Origin: Polytrichum commune | Taxonomy: Eukaryota; Streptophyta; Polytrichopsida; Polytrichales; Polytrichaceae | Direction of reading: 5' to 3' | NCBI GenBank assembly: GCA_950295325.1 | Contig: OX485809.1 | Span: forward strand, 25,606,001 to 25,670,000 | DNA: 64,000 nucleotides | Shown here: one piece after another, positions 10,866 through 23,455 of the stretch | How the letters are laid out: each line of letters begins with the position of its first letter | Position numbering within the stretch: position 1 is the first letter of the stretch | The notes under the pieces: generated by a model | What the model was told of the DNA's origin: nothing | The model's input: only the letters and a program-made list of their open reading frames with translations | Databases searched by the model: none | Made by a program: the position numbers and the translations under genes

Positions 10866-11035
10866 CTCAAAAAGTGGTCCCACTTTCGTTGATGTTTTTC
10901 CCTTGCAATATTTGGTCTTGACAATGTTTTTTTACTTGCATCAGTTGTAGTAAAAGGTTGGTTTGCATCATCTTCCATGATGACCATCACATCCTCTCCC
11001 CTCCACAACCTCCCATGACCTATCTTGTCATGGTC

Positions 11036-11140
11036 AAATGAGCTTGGATAGAAGATATATTGAGTCTTGCACGAGGTAGACCAAATGAGCTTGGATAGAA
11101 GATTTATTGAGTCTTGCACGAGGTAGACCAAATGCTTTGG
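11036..11140. repeat. 52-bp tandem duplication
   Basis: CAAATGAGCTTGGATAGAAG followed by AT(A/T)TATTGAGTCTTGCACGAGG and TAGAC is repeated twice, head to tail, with one difference. It lies inside the decayed MULE. Confidence 0.85.
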
Positions 11141-11848
11141 GTGTAATCCTAGGGTAAAATATTGATTTTGTGGTTCTCCTTAACACCTTCAATGCTTTAT
11201 CGAAGGCAACAAGTTGTGATTGAGTTAGTATATTGATTTTCTCTCCCATGAAAATATCACTCATAATGGCTTGAATCCTATTATTTACGGAATCAACGTT
11301 AATATTAGTCATTTGACTAACTTGGGTGCTCAAATCTAATCTTCCATAAGTTCATCTTCCAAAGATAATGGAAGCATCGTCACATTTGTGTCATTAGATA
11401 TTCCATCTCTTTCACATCCAACATCCATAAGTGCCTTTGCAAAACAAACAATTTCACAATCAATAACTCAAACGACAAGGTAGTTTAATAAGATATGCAA
11501 TGTTATATATATGTGTATGGGGGAGGGGTCTAATATATCTATATGTCAACCTATTTTCATACTTATATATCACTCTTACCACGTATCTCTTTAAATGATG
11601 TATGTGTTTAGATAAATTGGTTCAAACCTTATAATTTACCTATAAATATGCGTATATCAAGCCTTGCCACACACCTATATATATATATATATATATATAG
11701 TCAAATATGCTAATTTTCATTGTATAGGTGTAAGTTCAAATCATTTTATATATTCTCTTTAAACACTAAGTAATGACAAATTTGTATATTAGTTGGGCTT
11801 TGAAATACATGTAGGATTGTTTTCTTTGCTGTCAAATAGTCCGTCATT
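11141..11848. other. Interior of the MULE remnant with an AT microsatellite
   Basis: An (AT)n run lies at about 11681-11699. Beyond the 11333-11034 fragment no conserved coding is seen. Confidence 0.4.
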
Positions 11849-13660
11849 CTATGTTAACCTTCTTGCTTGATTAAAAGCTTCAACCTCAAAATAATCATGT
11901 ATAGCACGTAAAAGACCTTCTTTAATCGATGATAATAATATCCTCGAATGTTTTAACTCCCAATCCAATAACATGTGTACAACCAACATGTGTTTACATA
12001 TATGGACTTGGTCATTGCACTCACAACACTCACAACACTCATAACTTAGGTTTAATGCATACCAAGACTCTAGGTTTGTTTGACTTTGAACCAACAATTT
12101 CATACTATATTGATAATTTATTTGCAGATGTCTTTGTGGATTATTCAATGTTCTTCCACAATTTGAGCTGCCATTTGTAATCTTGTTGTGTAGTGCTTGT
12201 CTTGGCCATGTGTCGAATATTTTCCCGATTCGCTCGATGAGTTAACATGCCAATAATGATAAACTAGTGTTCCTCCACCAAAACGTAAGCCACCCCTTAA
12301 ACCCCTAAACCCTTTCACCTGGGTGTTATAAATACCAATGGTCAATAGTTATAGAGAATTTGTGAATTAATTCATGTGCATAGCTTGAAATTTTGATTGA
12401 GAGCTTGTAAACAAAGATTGCGAGTTTATCATAGTTATTCTACAAGGGATCCATTAATACAATATTTGAACGTTGTAACTTTGTTTAAAAATCCCATACC
12501 TCAAGTTCTACGCTCATGTATTTATTGGACTTGAACGACCAAGCATGCATACAAGAGTTCTCACTTACAAGAAGGCTAGTTTCTATAAACTCAAGCCCTA
12601 ATGTAGAGGGGGGTAAATCACTCACCTATTAGTGCCCACATCAATGTATGAAGCATGCGGTTCTTTCTTCTTCTTCTTCTTGCAATAATGTGTATTTGAT
12701 ATAATATCATAACCTTTCAACATGATTTGTGGTGTTGACAAAACCATGTTCATATAGATGATTATAGTGAATCCATATTCCATTGCAATGAGACTCAATC
12801 CATATGGTAGCCACGTAATTCAAAACATCACATTCATCTACACATGTGATTTTAAATTCTTCATATTTTTTGTTGAATACTTTCTTCATAATACACTCTT
12901 AAAATTCACATATGCGTTTTTATAAAGCCATTTTTTTTCACTGCGGAAGCTTTTGGTAAAAGATTCTTTATCCAAGCCTTTTTAACATGAAACCAACAAA
13001 ATAATTGATGACTTTTCTTTGTACTTTGGATGTGTCATTGATTCCCCAACACCATAAATCCTCGTCAATAACGTCTTTCAAGGCATTAAATTTGGTCATG
13101 CATTTGTTGATAAAAATAGCATTTGGACGTATGTGTCCCATCTTATCAAAGACGGCTTTTACTGTCACTTTCTTGGTCACTTGTCATGTTAGATGAACAT
13201 AACATAATAAATATGGGCAACCCCAAACCTCTAGCATAAGGGCAAATTGTTGCACAAAGGGGCGACCATATTAGATTGTTTCAAAAATATAGTCTAATGC
13301 CCATGCAAAATCTGGAATAAATCTTAGTGCTAATTCTTTCATCCACTTTGTTTGTATAACTAATACTAATGGTTTTTTTCAAGGTCTTCATTTGTAGGAT
13401 CATAAGATTGATAAAAAAATGACCATATAAGTAGTTATCTAGTCTTTAATTCCATTATGACATTCACCCAATCATCATTGTGCACAATAAAGACAAATTT
13501 CCAACATCCTTTGATGGTGGGAAAAACATGCATGAAACTTGTTTAGAAGTTTCTACCTCTTTGCGCAAAATATCGACGCACGTCTTAGCAGTCATTAAGG
13601 TTGATTGCACATCATTAAAATTATTGAGATTATTCATGCAATGAAATATGACCATGGGAT

Positions 13661-16237
13661 GAAGGGGTATAAAAATACACTAAAAAAAAATTATTCATTT
13701 GATCCTGGTATATGTCCCAAATGCTCTCTATGAATTTGAAAATGCAAATTACCATAACATTCAAGAATAATGCTAGCACCCTACTTTGGAATTCATTTAA
13801 TTTTTGTTCGATAACAACCGTGATATAGGTAAGAACATATTAAATAAGGGTGCAAGATAAATCATTTAAAAAAAAATCTTATGTTCTTTCTACATCCTAG
13901 TTTGGAAGCTTTAACGTCACTTGTACATTGTTTTCTATATGTCTCTTTTTTCAAGATTGACATAAAGCTTAAATGTAGTCCATGTAGTTTCTTAAACGTG
14001 ATGATATTTATTCTAGAAAGAAAAAAACATCAAACGCACATGCCCACGTTTGGTGCTCTTTGAATAGGTTTTTCTCGGTCCAAATTATATAATGTAATGG
14101 TATAATACATTTAATTAAAATTAAAAGTGACATATATACATTAATAGTTTAACACAAAACCATTATGTAATACATTTGAAATACAAAAATTAATGGACAA
14201 AGGTTAAGGACCATTGAAAGGTAACACACCTCAATACGCTTATCCGTCTCAACCGGTTTCATTATTTTATATTGAAAATTCACATCCACAAAGCCTTATT
14301 GTATTGTTATTTCTATGTCATTCATTTGATAGGATCTACAAAAAAATTTCCACGCTAGTATATTCTACCTGAATTACACCCATAATGTGTAATTGTGGCT
14401 GGAAAAGGTAAAGAAGATACACTATATACATTGCGTTGTTGCAAATACACCTAAAGTAAATAAAATCTACATTAATTAAGCTTCACAATTAAACACCATT
14501 TAAAAGCATGTAAATTAATGAATGGGAAAAATATGTTTAAAATAGGTCTTGTAATGACAACTTAATTTCACTAGTGTTAGATTAAGATAAGTGACAAATA
14601 GAACTCATATGCAGATAATAAATCTTTTAACAAACAATTTCTAATGAAGGTGGGCTTGGATAATTTAAAGACATGTTAGTTAACTAACTACGGTAATGAA
14701 AGAAATATAGTATTGATTCACACTATGAAAAATAAATGTATTGACAATATGAAGAGTAAAGAGACACTTGATACTTCAATATTAGTCATTTCATCTTATC
14801 ACCAAAGGTTATTTTTGGAACTTTCATAACCTCCTCAAATATAAATCTTTTATGTATATTTTGAGTTAGTGATTAAATATCAAGTGAAGACTTTGTCAAA
14901 ATACAACGAGCACAAGTGTGATTAATTTCCCTAATAAAGTCTTGTGAAATGCTGTGATTTCATGCCCCCACTAACCACCCTTCACCCATAATATGGGTTT
15001 GGATGGCCAGGATTGCTAAGTGTGGGTTATGGAAAATATGTGAAAATGTGGACCAATTTTTTCCCACTCCTCAATGAAGGAAATACTATTTGATTTTTTT
15101 GGAGTTTAAATGTGCAGTCTCTCTTCACCATTCACCAACGTACGCTCCCCCAACCCAACTTCAAGTTTTTTATCATTTCTTTTAATGCTTCACGTTCCAT
15201 GACATTGGTGGCTTCATCCAAATTAATGAATTAAGGATCAACATCCACAACCATATCCCCAGTGGAAATTATATCTCCTTGAATGTATTGGATCATAAAG
15301 GTATAGGCCTTAAGTGGAAATATGTACCAAGTAGGAGATTAAAGTTGAAAAGGGCTAATCACATTGTTTGAAACCCCAATATTCTCTTGCATTCCTTCAT
15401 TATTGTCAAATGTTATATAATGCACATCCCCATCCTTATTTCTAACTTCTTCAATGCCTTCATAATTTATTTTGATTTGAATCAAAGTCCTCCATTCCTA
15501 CAAAGTCCGTTGTACACTTTAGGTTCACACACAAATAAAAATATGGACCATCACAACATATTTGTGTTGCATTAGTAAACCTACAAGGAAACATCTACAA
15601 AAACTAGGTGGTTAATTAGACCTCCCCTTCATTAGTTGTGGCTATTGAAAGTGCATGTTTGTTTGAATTCTGAACATGATACACATGTCCTTCCAATTGT
15701 GTTCAATATTGAGTGCATAATAGTTATGAATATTTGCAAACGTAGTCCAATCTTTCCCAAACATGTGTCTTTATGATGTTTTCTCTTTGATCCTCACTGG
15801 ACACATACTACCAATCAAATACAAGGCACTAGGGGTCATATTAAGAAAACAAGCCACTTAAGACCCATCTACCTTATGTCATTTTTTTCGGCGATGAACA
15901 AGCACCGTACCTTAACAAAATATTCTACAACGTTGCTAATACTTAGCATAAGTATGAAGCAAAATGTAGAAGAAACTTACCACCAATCTCGGAGACACAA
16001 GAATGCACGATATCAATTTCATTCAGAAGTTCATGACCAGAAGTTGCAAATACTTCCTCTGTGGAGCCCAACGGATTGCTGATAACCTCCACTATCATTT
16101 GGATAGGGTTTAGGGTTTTGGCTAAACTTTTGGGATAATTTGGCTAAACTTTTGCCCCAAATTTTCCTGTTTTCCTTGGTTTGTTTGCAATTTTTTGAAC
16201 AATAAGTCACGAATAACTTGTGTTTCTTGGGAAGTTT
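13661..16237. other. AT-rich intergenic region, no gene seen
   Basis: Frames are short on both strands and no RNA gene, terminal repeat or transposase motif was recognised. The 5' part of the MULE may once have extended into it. Confidence 0.45.
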
Positions 16238-16400
16238 TTGGGCATAGTCAGTCAATATCCTAGTGATTCTAAATCCAACCGGTTACATGTTGACATCTTC
16301 CGGTTTTGCTTTCATTCATTTGAGGTATATTCTTCTATAGATTCCTCTAAAATGATCAGTTATTCTCCTGAAGTCTCGAACTTCAACTGGTGCTCTGTTG
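16238..16400 (-). mobile_element. hAT-type MITE copy (truncated)
   Basis: It matches the minus orientation of the family: GGGCATAGTCAGTCAATATC, CCAACCGGTTACATGTTGAC, TTCCTCTAAAATGATCAG, CTGAAGTCTCGAACTTCAAC. The terminal ~50 bp with CGGTTCTCCCCGATCA is missing. Confidence 0.65.
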
Positions 16401-17183
16401 TCACTGCCAAGTGCTGCCCAAAGGAAATGCCCATAGCCGCTTGTTATCTTCTACATTAACTTGGACTCAGTCATAATTTGTGCCATTTTGAGGAGTAGAA
16501 AAGAGGTAGATTGAGGGTAGAATGATGACGAAGAAGAAGAAGAAGAAAGCAAATCGCCCCTAAACCGTCTAATTCTAGTTCAATACAGAAGCTCCTTAAA
16601 GAAAATCGGAAATTCTTATGATAGATCTAACCGTACATATAAACATTGCGTAGGATTAGGATTGTTCACATAATTTTTCAGTTGTCCATGTATCCGATAT
16701 TAGAAGATTATAGCATAAACATGTATGTTGGTATTGTCGGGCATCGGCGATTGCTATAATAATGGACATTTGCCTCAACCTTTAGGGATTAACACTTATG
16801 AGAATTATGTGTTCTTCCTTACATGAAAAAGAATCAAAGACTCTCGCTCCCAAGCTCTTATAGAAGGGTGATGTATGACCTTTCAAGAAGGTGACACTCA
16901 ATCCCCTACTAGAGTGAGGGAATCAACCTTAGGTATGGTGGTAATATAATGAACGATTCGCCTTCCAAAAAAGTAATAATGAAATAATTATTGAGAAAGA
17001 AGTATGTTGACAACTCCGTTGCAACTAATGAAAGAAGACAGTGTAGCACGGCTATGACGGCTTTGTGGCTAGAATGGCCAATGCAATGTCACATGTTGAA
17101 ATGAATTATCATAAAAGCATAAGGTAAGTGGGCTTAATTTGGTTGCTCATTTTAATTGGACACATGTATTTTAATGACATGTG
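16401..17183. other. Intergenic, no gene seen
   Basis: A GAAGAAGAAGAAGAAG run lies at about 16530-16547. No coding region is supported. Confidence 0.45.
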
Positions 17184-17193
17184 GTTAGGTTTG

Positions 17194-18469
17194 GGAGGAC
17201 GCTAAACACCCCCCACGAACTTCTAGGGATTCCATATTCGGGCGGGGGCAGCCCTCCCACGAAATTTCTGGCCCCACCCGGATTTTTTCCAAACCCGCCC
17301 GAAAATAGCTGCCCGCCCCGCCCGAAAACGAAAAAAACATTGCTCTTCCATTCTTGAAGGCCGCTTGACTACAAATCCCATATTGAGTGCACTTCACCTT
17401 CAAGGTCTCAAATCCAATATATATGTGCACTTCCACCTAGTAAATAAGGCATTAAATGGTATTTCATTGCGGAAGTGAAACCATCAACCAAGAATTTAAT
17501 TAACTTGGAAGTCAAAAAATTAGAAAATCCTCATCAACATTGAGGTTATAATTTTTATGACTTCCCATTTGCAATTGTCTTCGTCATTCTTAAATGACAC
17601 TTAAATTTAGTGTGCTGATGTGGTATGTATATTTTATGATATTTTAGATAATTCTGGCTACTTTCAAGAATATTCATACGCACTTATTTATAAAACTTAA
17701 TGGACCTAATTAATCAATTATTTTAATTACCGGATTTGATTGGAGTTAATTCCATTAATTAAATTTTAGGGTTAATTAGGCTTACTGGATATAAAAATTG
17801 AGTATTGTAATTACTGAAATTGATTGGACTTAATTGGAGTTAATTCCAGTAATTAAATTTTAGGATTAATTAGTCTTACTTAATTTGGATAGAATACTTT
17901 CTGATTTATTTGGGATTAATTAGGATTAATCAGAATTAATTAGACATAATTACATTAAATCACACTTAATTAGAATAAGTGCGTATGAATATTCTTGAAA
18001 GTAGCCAGAATTATCTAAAATATCATAAAATATACATACCACATCAGCACACTAAATTTAAGTGTCATTTAAGAATGACGAAGACAATTGCAAATGGTAA
18101 GTCATAAAAATTATAACCTCAATGTTGATGAGGATTTTCTAATTTTTTGACTTCCAAGTTAATTACATTCTTGGTTGATGGTTTCACTTCCGCAATGAAA
18201 TACCATTTAATGCCTTATTTACTAGGTGGAAGTGCACATATATATTGGATTTGAGACCTTGAAGGTGAAGTGCACTCAATATGGGATTTGTAGTCAAGCG
18301 GCCTTCAAGAATGGAAGAGCAATGTTTTTTTCGTTTTCGGGCGGGGCGGGCAGCTATTTTCGGGCGGGTTTGGAAAAAATCCGGGCGGGGCCAGAAATTT
18401 CGTGGGAGGGCTGCCCCCGCCCGAATATGGAATCCCTAGAAGTTCGTGGGGGGGTGTTTAGCGTCCTCC
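17194..18469. mobile_element. Foldback (Mutator-like) element, complete, with 10-bp TSD
   Basis: A 1276-bp inverted repeat starts GGAGGACGCTAAACACC and ends in its reverse complement. It is flanked by the direct repeat GTTAGGTTTG at 17184-17193 and 18470-18479, a 10-bp target duplication typical of Mutator-like elements. The arms are about 490 bp each and nearly identical: the mirrored open frames in the two arms differ at one residue in about 75 codons. The spacer (about 17695-17985) is AT-rich with repeated TTAATTAG-type words. The outer ~150 bp of each arm is rich in GGGCGGGG tracts. No transposase is encoded. The close arm identity points to recent insertion or arm conversion. Confidence 0.9.
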
Positions 18470-18659
18470 GTTAGGTTTGGCCCTAAGAAAGAACACCAAA
18501 AAGATATGTGTTAATAAAGAGGAAGTTGGACTATTTTTGTAGACTAATATTGATTCAATATAAAACATAATCAAGGTAGGTGCACCTATTCCGATTTGTG
18601 ATGTATTGTGTGCTCCTAAAATCAAGTATAGAGTGGACATGAAACATATGCTACTAATT

Positions 18660-19330
18660 GGTATAAAATAAACAAGAAAACGGTAGAACCGTGAGGCTTT
18701 GTCTTTTCTTATGGAAAACTATAATTATAGTTGTACACTTTGCTCGTGCCAATCCTTGGCTATTTATTATACCTATAACCAACTATAGTCAATTAGAGTT
18801 CTTCAATACATTTTAGGGAACAACTATAGTTGGTTAACTATATATATATATATATATATATATAGTTAATTGGATTTTAGAACAACTACAATTAACTATA
18901 TTTTTGGGCAGGTTAAATCCTGAACAACTATAGTTATGAAAGACAACTAGTTAATTAATAGTTGAATTAGTTGGTCAATTGTCCAAGGTATGCAAGCTTT
19001 CACCATCCACATAAAATAAATTGGACCAAAACAAGAAAACGATAGAACCGTGAGGCTTTGTCCTTTACTATGAAAAACAATAATTATAGTTGTCCACTTT
19101 GCTCATGCCAATCCATGGCTATTTACTATACCAAACCTTTCTTGGATTTTGTGCACCTTGTTCTCAAATGCAGGTCAAGGATTTTGATATCACCCGAAAT
19201 TTTTAGAATAAATAATCAAGAACTGCCGAAATAACTATAGTTAACTAGATTTCTTTCAATGCATTTTAGGGAGCAATTATAGTTCTATATATACATATAC
19301 ATATACATATATAATTATAGTTAACATCCA
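18660..19330. repeat. Two diverged copies of an AACTATAGTT-rich unit with AT runs
   Basis: About 18666-18790 and 19025-19135 match each other: AACAAGAAAACGGTAGAACC, GTGAGGCTTTGTC, AATTATAGTTGTMCACTTTG, CCAATCCWTGGCTATTTA. The palindrome AACTATAGTT recurs between them. (AT)n at about 18840-18864 and (TATACA)n at about 19292-19312 lie in equivalent places of the two units. It may be a palindrome-rich transposon. Confidence 0.65.
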
Positions 19331-19362
19331 CATTAAATAAAGTGGACCAAAAATAACAAGAA

Positions 19363-19568
19363 CAAGTAACGTCCACGTGTGAACGCAAAGTGGTTAGGAA
19401 ATTTGCTCTTGAAACGAAGAAGTTGATGCATAGTCTCTATCCTACAGACAGAGCCAACAAACATGAACAAGTAATGTCCAAGTGTGAACACAAAGTGGTT
19501 AGGAAATTTGCTCTTTGAAACATAGAAGTTGATGCATAGTCTTTGTCCTACAGACAATGCCAATAATA
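19363..19568. repeat. ~104-bp tandem duplication
   Basis: AACAAGTAACGTCCACGTGT, CAAAGTGGTTAGGAAATTTG and GAAGTTGATGCATAGTCT occur twice head to tail (start about 19363 and 19467), differing at a few sites. Confidence 0.8.
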
Positions 19569-19925
19569 AATAAATAAAGATCAAGTAGAGGCATAGGATG
19601 ACTTATGTGCACACATGGCTCGTCCACCGTGTAGAACACCATGACATAAATAAGTGAGTGGATGCTTCAACAAAATGGCGGCTATGGATTTCCATCTTTT
19701 AAATATCCATGAAGACCTGTGTTAGTAAGATACTGAAAGTCATGTGCCAATAGTCAATGCCAACTATAGACTCAACAATCAACTTGACTATGGAATGTAA
19801 ACAATCATGAAATAAGAAAGCAATCTTAACTTTGGGAGTGAAACGTGAATACAAAATTAAGTGATAAATGGCTACATGCACAATTTGGATTTGCTTATCA
19901 TCTCACACTCATTGCATGTTTCATA
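19569..19925. other. Intergenic, no gene seen
   Basis: Only short frames; nothing recognised. Confidence 0.4.
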
Positions 19926-20260
19926 TACTTCGACTAAACGTACCGGACTAAATATCGCCTCTTTATTAGAATGATAAAGACCGTTTCAAAGGTAAGTCAC
20001 AAAAATGATAACTTGAGTGCTAATGAGGGTATTATAATATTTTTGACTTCCAAGTTAATTACATGCTTTATTGACGGTTTCACTTCGAAAAGGAAATCCC
20101 AATCAATTGCTTATTTACTCAATGAAAGTGAACATATAAATTGGATTTTGGACTTTGAAGATGAAGTGCACTCAATATGGGTTATACGGACAAGCAACCT
20201 TCAAGAATGCAAGGGTAATTTTATTCTTCGAGGTCAAGCGGAGTGGGCATGAAGCATGAG
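19926..20260. mobile_element. Single right arm of the foldback family (truncated)
   Basis: It matches the right arms at 18050-18350 and 36830-37090: TTGACTTCCAAGTTAATTAC, GGTTTCACTTC, AAATTGGATTTTGGAC, GAAGTGCACTCAATATGGG, ACCTTCAAGAATGCAAGGGT. The left arm and spacer are missing. Confidence 0.65.
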
Positions 20261-20317
20261 CTTCATCCGGGAAATGAAGGAAGTGTGTATGGGGTAGGGC
20301 CTAGCCCTAGGTGAATT

Positions 20318-22924
20318 TTGGCTACTCGTTCAAGCTTACACACTAGTTTTCCATGTTTATTAATGAATGTCCGTGAAGGAATGTTCGATCATTTGTTTAG
20401 TTTTAGAGATCTTATCGATCTAGATCTAGATCTACTTCTAGATATGAGTCACCTTCCTAAGTAATTACTAATGTGTGTGTGAAAGAGAGAGGGAATTACC
20501 ACACTTGTCAAGATGTGAGTGACCTTCATGAGTAATTACTAACGTGAGAGAGAGAAGATTACGCCATACAAGTGCGTCTTTCTTTCATCCAACATAGACA
20601 GTGAAATAGTAAATAGTCCATATATTTCTCTTTTAATTATTTAGACACCGGATTTGAGTTCAAAACCACCAAATTGGTTTAGTCCAAGTTTTTTATGTTG
20701 GATGTGTGAGAGGTATTTTACTTTCCACAGTCTTACATTACAAAGTAAAGACGGCCTTCACATATAGAGTGCTTCAAAGCCCTCTACTTGCGTGAGGTGC
20801 AATGATTTGGTGGCTTCATATCCAAGATTGGCCCGCAAGGTCCAAGGCTTAAATCCCTTGGCCACCATTCTTGCCCAAACCTTGCATGTGTTTATGTAGA
20901 CTAGGCAACATTGGTTGGTGTGGATGGCCTACCAATGTGTTAGACATGCTTTTTATGAGATAAATATGAACACCAATTTCCTAAAATTTACATTTGTAAA
21001 TTACAAACAAAAGTCACTGCATAAAAATTATCATTTCAGATTGAAGAATTTGTTAATGCTTAAATAAATTCGGTTTGTGTCAAAAGGGGCATGACCCTTA
21101 GAACACGGCCCGAATGACTCTCTTTGGACCACCTTAGAAGCCTTGGACCAAAATTTGAACACAAGTCACATGGATCCTTTTGGCTCTCTTTGTGTCAAAA
21201 CAAACGTTAAAAAAAGCCATGTTTTGTACTAGTGATAGTAGCCTAACAAAATTGAGATCTTGCAAATTATAGTATGACTGTTAGAGAATATCTATAATTA
21301 GATAGATGATCAAAGGCATGAGAGCAAAGTGAAGTTTCTCACTTGGGATGAATGTACTCTTTATGGGAAGGCGGCTCGGATTGAAATATATAAAAATTAG
21401 CCTGGTCTTGGAAGAAGTGACGCTCCAAGAATTTCAACAATCTCGGGATGCTAGAGACATTCTTTGTAGAAGACAAGCTTGTGGTCAGACATTGCAGCTT
21501 GAAGATTGTGCTAGGTTGAGGTGTTTGTGTTTTTGGTGGGTTGTCCTTGGTTGATGGAAGTGTGTATTTTTTATAAAGTTTTTGCAAGTTTTTGGCATTT
21601 CACATGCAAAAACTTTGTACAAACAAATAATAACGTACAAAAGATTTGGAAGTCAATTGTCATGCACAATTTAGAAATTGATGTGTAGTGTGACTTGTGA
21701 AATAAAATAAAACCCACATGTCAATTGACACATTAGCAACTGAAATGACAAATATTACAAGGCATTTGACATTGAGGAAACATTTTAGGCGAAAATGTAG
21801 ATGTCAATTGACATTCCTTTTTTTTCTTTTGAAAAAATCATGCGACACTTTGGAATTGAAGTGGAACGTCAAATGAAATGTGTGAAACATACACACTGCC
21901 TGGTGGCTCAAGGGGACACTTTGGTGGTGGTTTCTCGGTATCTTGCTTCTTTGATGTGGCAATGCGACACATTTGAGGGCACTAGTAGGAAAGATGGGTC
22001 CTTATGACACCTTTTTGAACACAAATAAGACACAAATGGCCAAAGCATGAAATGTGTGCTCCATTGAGGCCATCTATGCCATCTTGGACTTGTCTTAAAT
22101 TTGAACATGGCCACTCTCAATATTTCATTTTTGAACAATGCCACAATTTTGTTTTTATAGGGTAAATTTTTTCAGCAAATTTTTTCCCTTAAAAAAACAT
22201 ATGACATGTCAATAGGCCTCCACCTACTAGGCCTTCGCAACATTATTGCCTACAAGGGTATGCTAATGGTGGTGGCCAAGGGATTCAAACCCTAAAATTC
22301 ACAACCCCCATTTGGATGCCTTAGCCAATAACTCATGGCAATACACATATACAATGATCTGCTTCAAAGCTTTCTATACAAGAAGGCCACTTTTACCTTG
22401 AAATGTGAAGACTTATTAAGTAAGCATTTACCTTGAAATGTAAGGATTTATCAAGTAAGGATTTACCTTGAAATGTAGGTATTTATAAAGTAAAGTACCT
22501 CTCATCCATCCAACATGAAAACTTTTCCCCTATAGATTTTTGGCGGATTCATCTCAAATGACTTGGAACACACTAATTTAGGGTCTTTAAACCTAAACCC
22601 GGGTGTCTAAATAACAAAAATAATAAAACATGGACCGTTTACTATTTCAATGCTTCTATGTTGGATGAATGAAAGACACACTTGTATGCGGTAATTCCCT
22701 CTCCCACCTTAGTAATTACTTAGGAAGGCGACTCACATCTAGGTCTAGATGTAAGCTTGAATGAGTAGCCAATATATAACGATTGAGAAGTGGGGAAATA
22801 GATCATTATAAGAAGATCTCTAAACTAAACTAAGACAGAACATTTCTCCATGTGCATTCAATCATACACATGAAATCTATATCTAATGAATAAACATCAA
22901 TATCTAGATCTATTGAGTAACCAA
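20318..22924. mobile_element. Long-TIR non-autonomous DNA transposon (Mutator-like?)
   Basis: The left end TTGGCTACTCGTTCAAGCTT is mirrored by AAGCTTGAATGAGTAGCCAA at 22753-22772, and a second, more distal mirror (GAGTAACCAA, ending at 22924) carries the TGTTTATTAATGAATGT-type outer sequence. About 450 bp align between arms: CCTTCCTAAGTAATTACTAA, GGGAATTACC, CATCCAACATAGA, TATTTAGACACC, ATGTTGGAT...GAGAGGTA. A further mirrored patch is AAATCCCTTGGCCACCA. Each arm has its own internal tandem duplications. The middle (about 20900-22260) has only short unrecognised frames. No clear target duplication was seen, so the Mutator assignment rests on TIR length alone. Confidence 0.6.
22395..22490. repeat. 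~31-bp tandem repeat, 3 copies
   Basis: ACCTTGAAATGTAAGGATTT-type units followed by A(T/C)CAAGTAAGC/G repeat three times in the right arm of the long-TIR element. Confidence 0.7.
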
Positions 22925-23385
22925 AAATATAAGAAAATCTTCACGAACTTTCTACACCTCCCATATATGGAAGCAAACTCACTATTCATCCTTGTTGACT
23001 TCAACACAAGTTTTTAATGTCTTAAGGTCCATGTCAAAGTAATCCCACCTCCTTGTAGTGGGTGCAGGAATTGTGGTAATTTGATATTCATTTTTGGCAT
23101 CTGCTTATCAACTTCCTGTGGAGTCACAAAACAAAACAGGAAAAAGTACACATACATGAAACAAACACTGTAATCTGACATTTACATTTAAGCACAAATC
23201 GCAGACTGGGCGCCAAACTTATTAATCTGCACTTTCTCAGACGTGGATGCGCTGCGAAAAGCACCACCTCAAGTGCCATTGAATGTCATCACATGTTTGA
23301 TTAACTGATTCCTCAAAAAGCAATGTACTTTCCCAATGTATTTGATCAAAACAGGTCATAGTAGTAATACCGACTCTGTTACTGT
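22925..23385. other. Intergenic, downstream of the minus-strand HMA gene
   Basis: No coding region recognised. It may include the HMA gene's 3' flank. Confidence 0.4.
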
Positions 23386-23455
23386 TACAAGCTGCGGCGT
23401 TCTACTCTTACAAGCTGCGGCCGGCGTTCTACTCTCACAAGCTGCGGTGTTCTTC
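23386..23455. repeat. ~24-28-bp tandem repeat, 3 copies
   Basis: ACAAGCTGCGG followed by (CCG)GCGTTCTACTCT occurs three times, the middle copy with a 4-bp insertion. It lies just 3' of the minus-strand HMA gene. Confidence 0.8.

Larger units (their letters stand above)
10826..13660 (-). pseudogene. Decayed Mutator-like (MULE) transposase with SWIM zinc finger
   Basis: Reading leftward on the minus strand, fragments in changing frames resemble MULE/SWIM proteins: KWMKELALRFIPDFAWALD (about 13360-13300), RPNAIFINKCMTKFNALKD (about 13120-13070), the helix HVKKAWIKNLLPKAS (about 12985-12940), an IESHCNGIWIHY...NTTNHVE part (about 12800-12710), then the SWIM motif CECNDQVHICKHMLVVHMLL (about 12030-11970), with the C-x-C-x(n)-C-x-H ligands kept. 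A C-terminal region follows at 11333-11034 (QVSQMTNINVDSVNNRIQAI). Frameshifts and stops occur throughout, so it is dead. No MULE terminal repeats were matched to it. Another SWIM-domain transposase lineage is possible. Confidence 0.55.

Noticed and set aside
12000-12060. Cys-rich CCECCEC peptide as a metallothionein
   Set aside because: It comes from tandem CACAACACT DNA repeats next to the SWIM motif in a transposase remnant.
17185-18474. Two mirrored ~80-codon frames encoding the same peptide
   Set aside because: They are the two arms of the foldback element read from opposite strands, not a duplicated gene.
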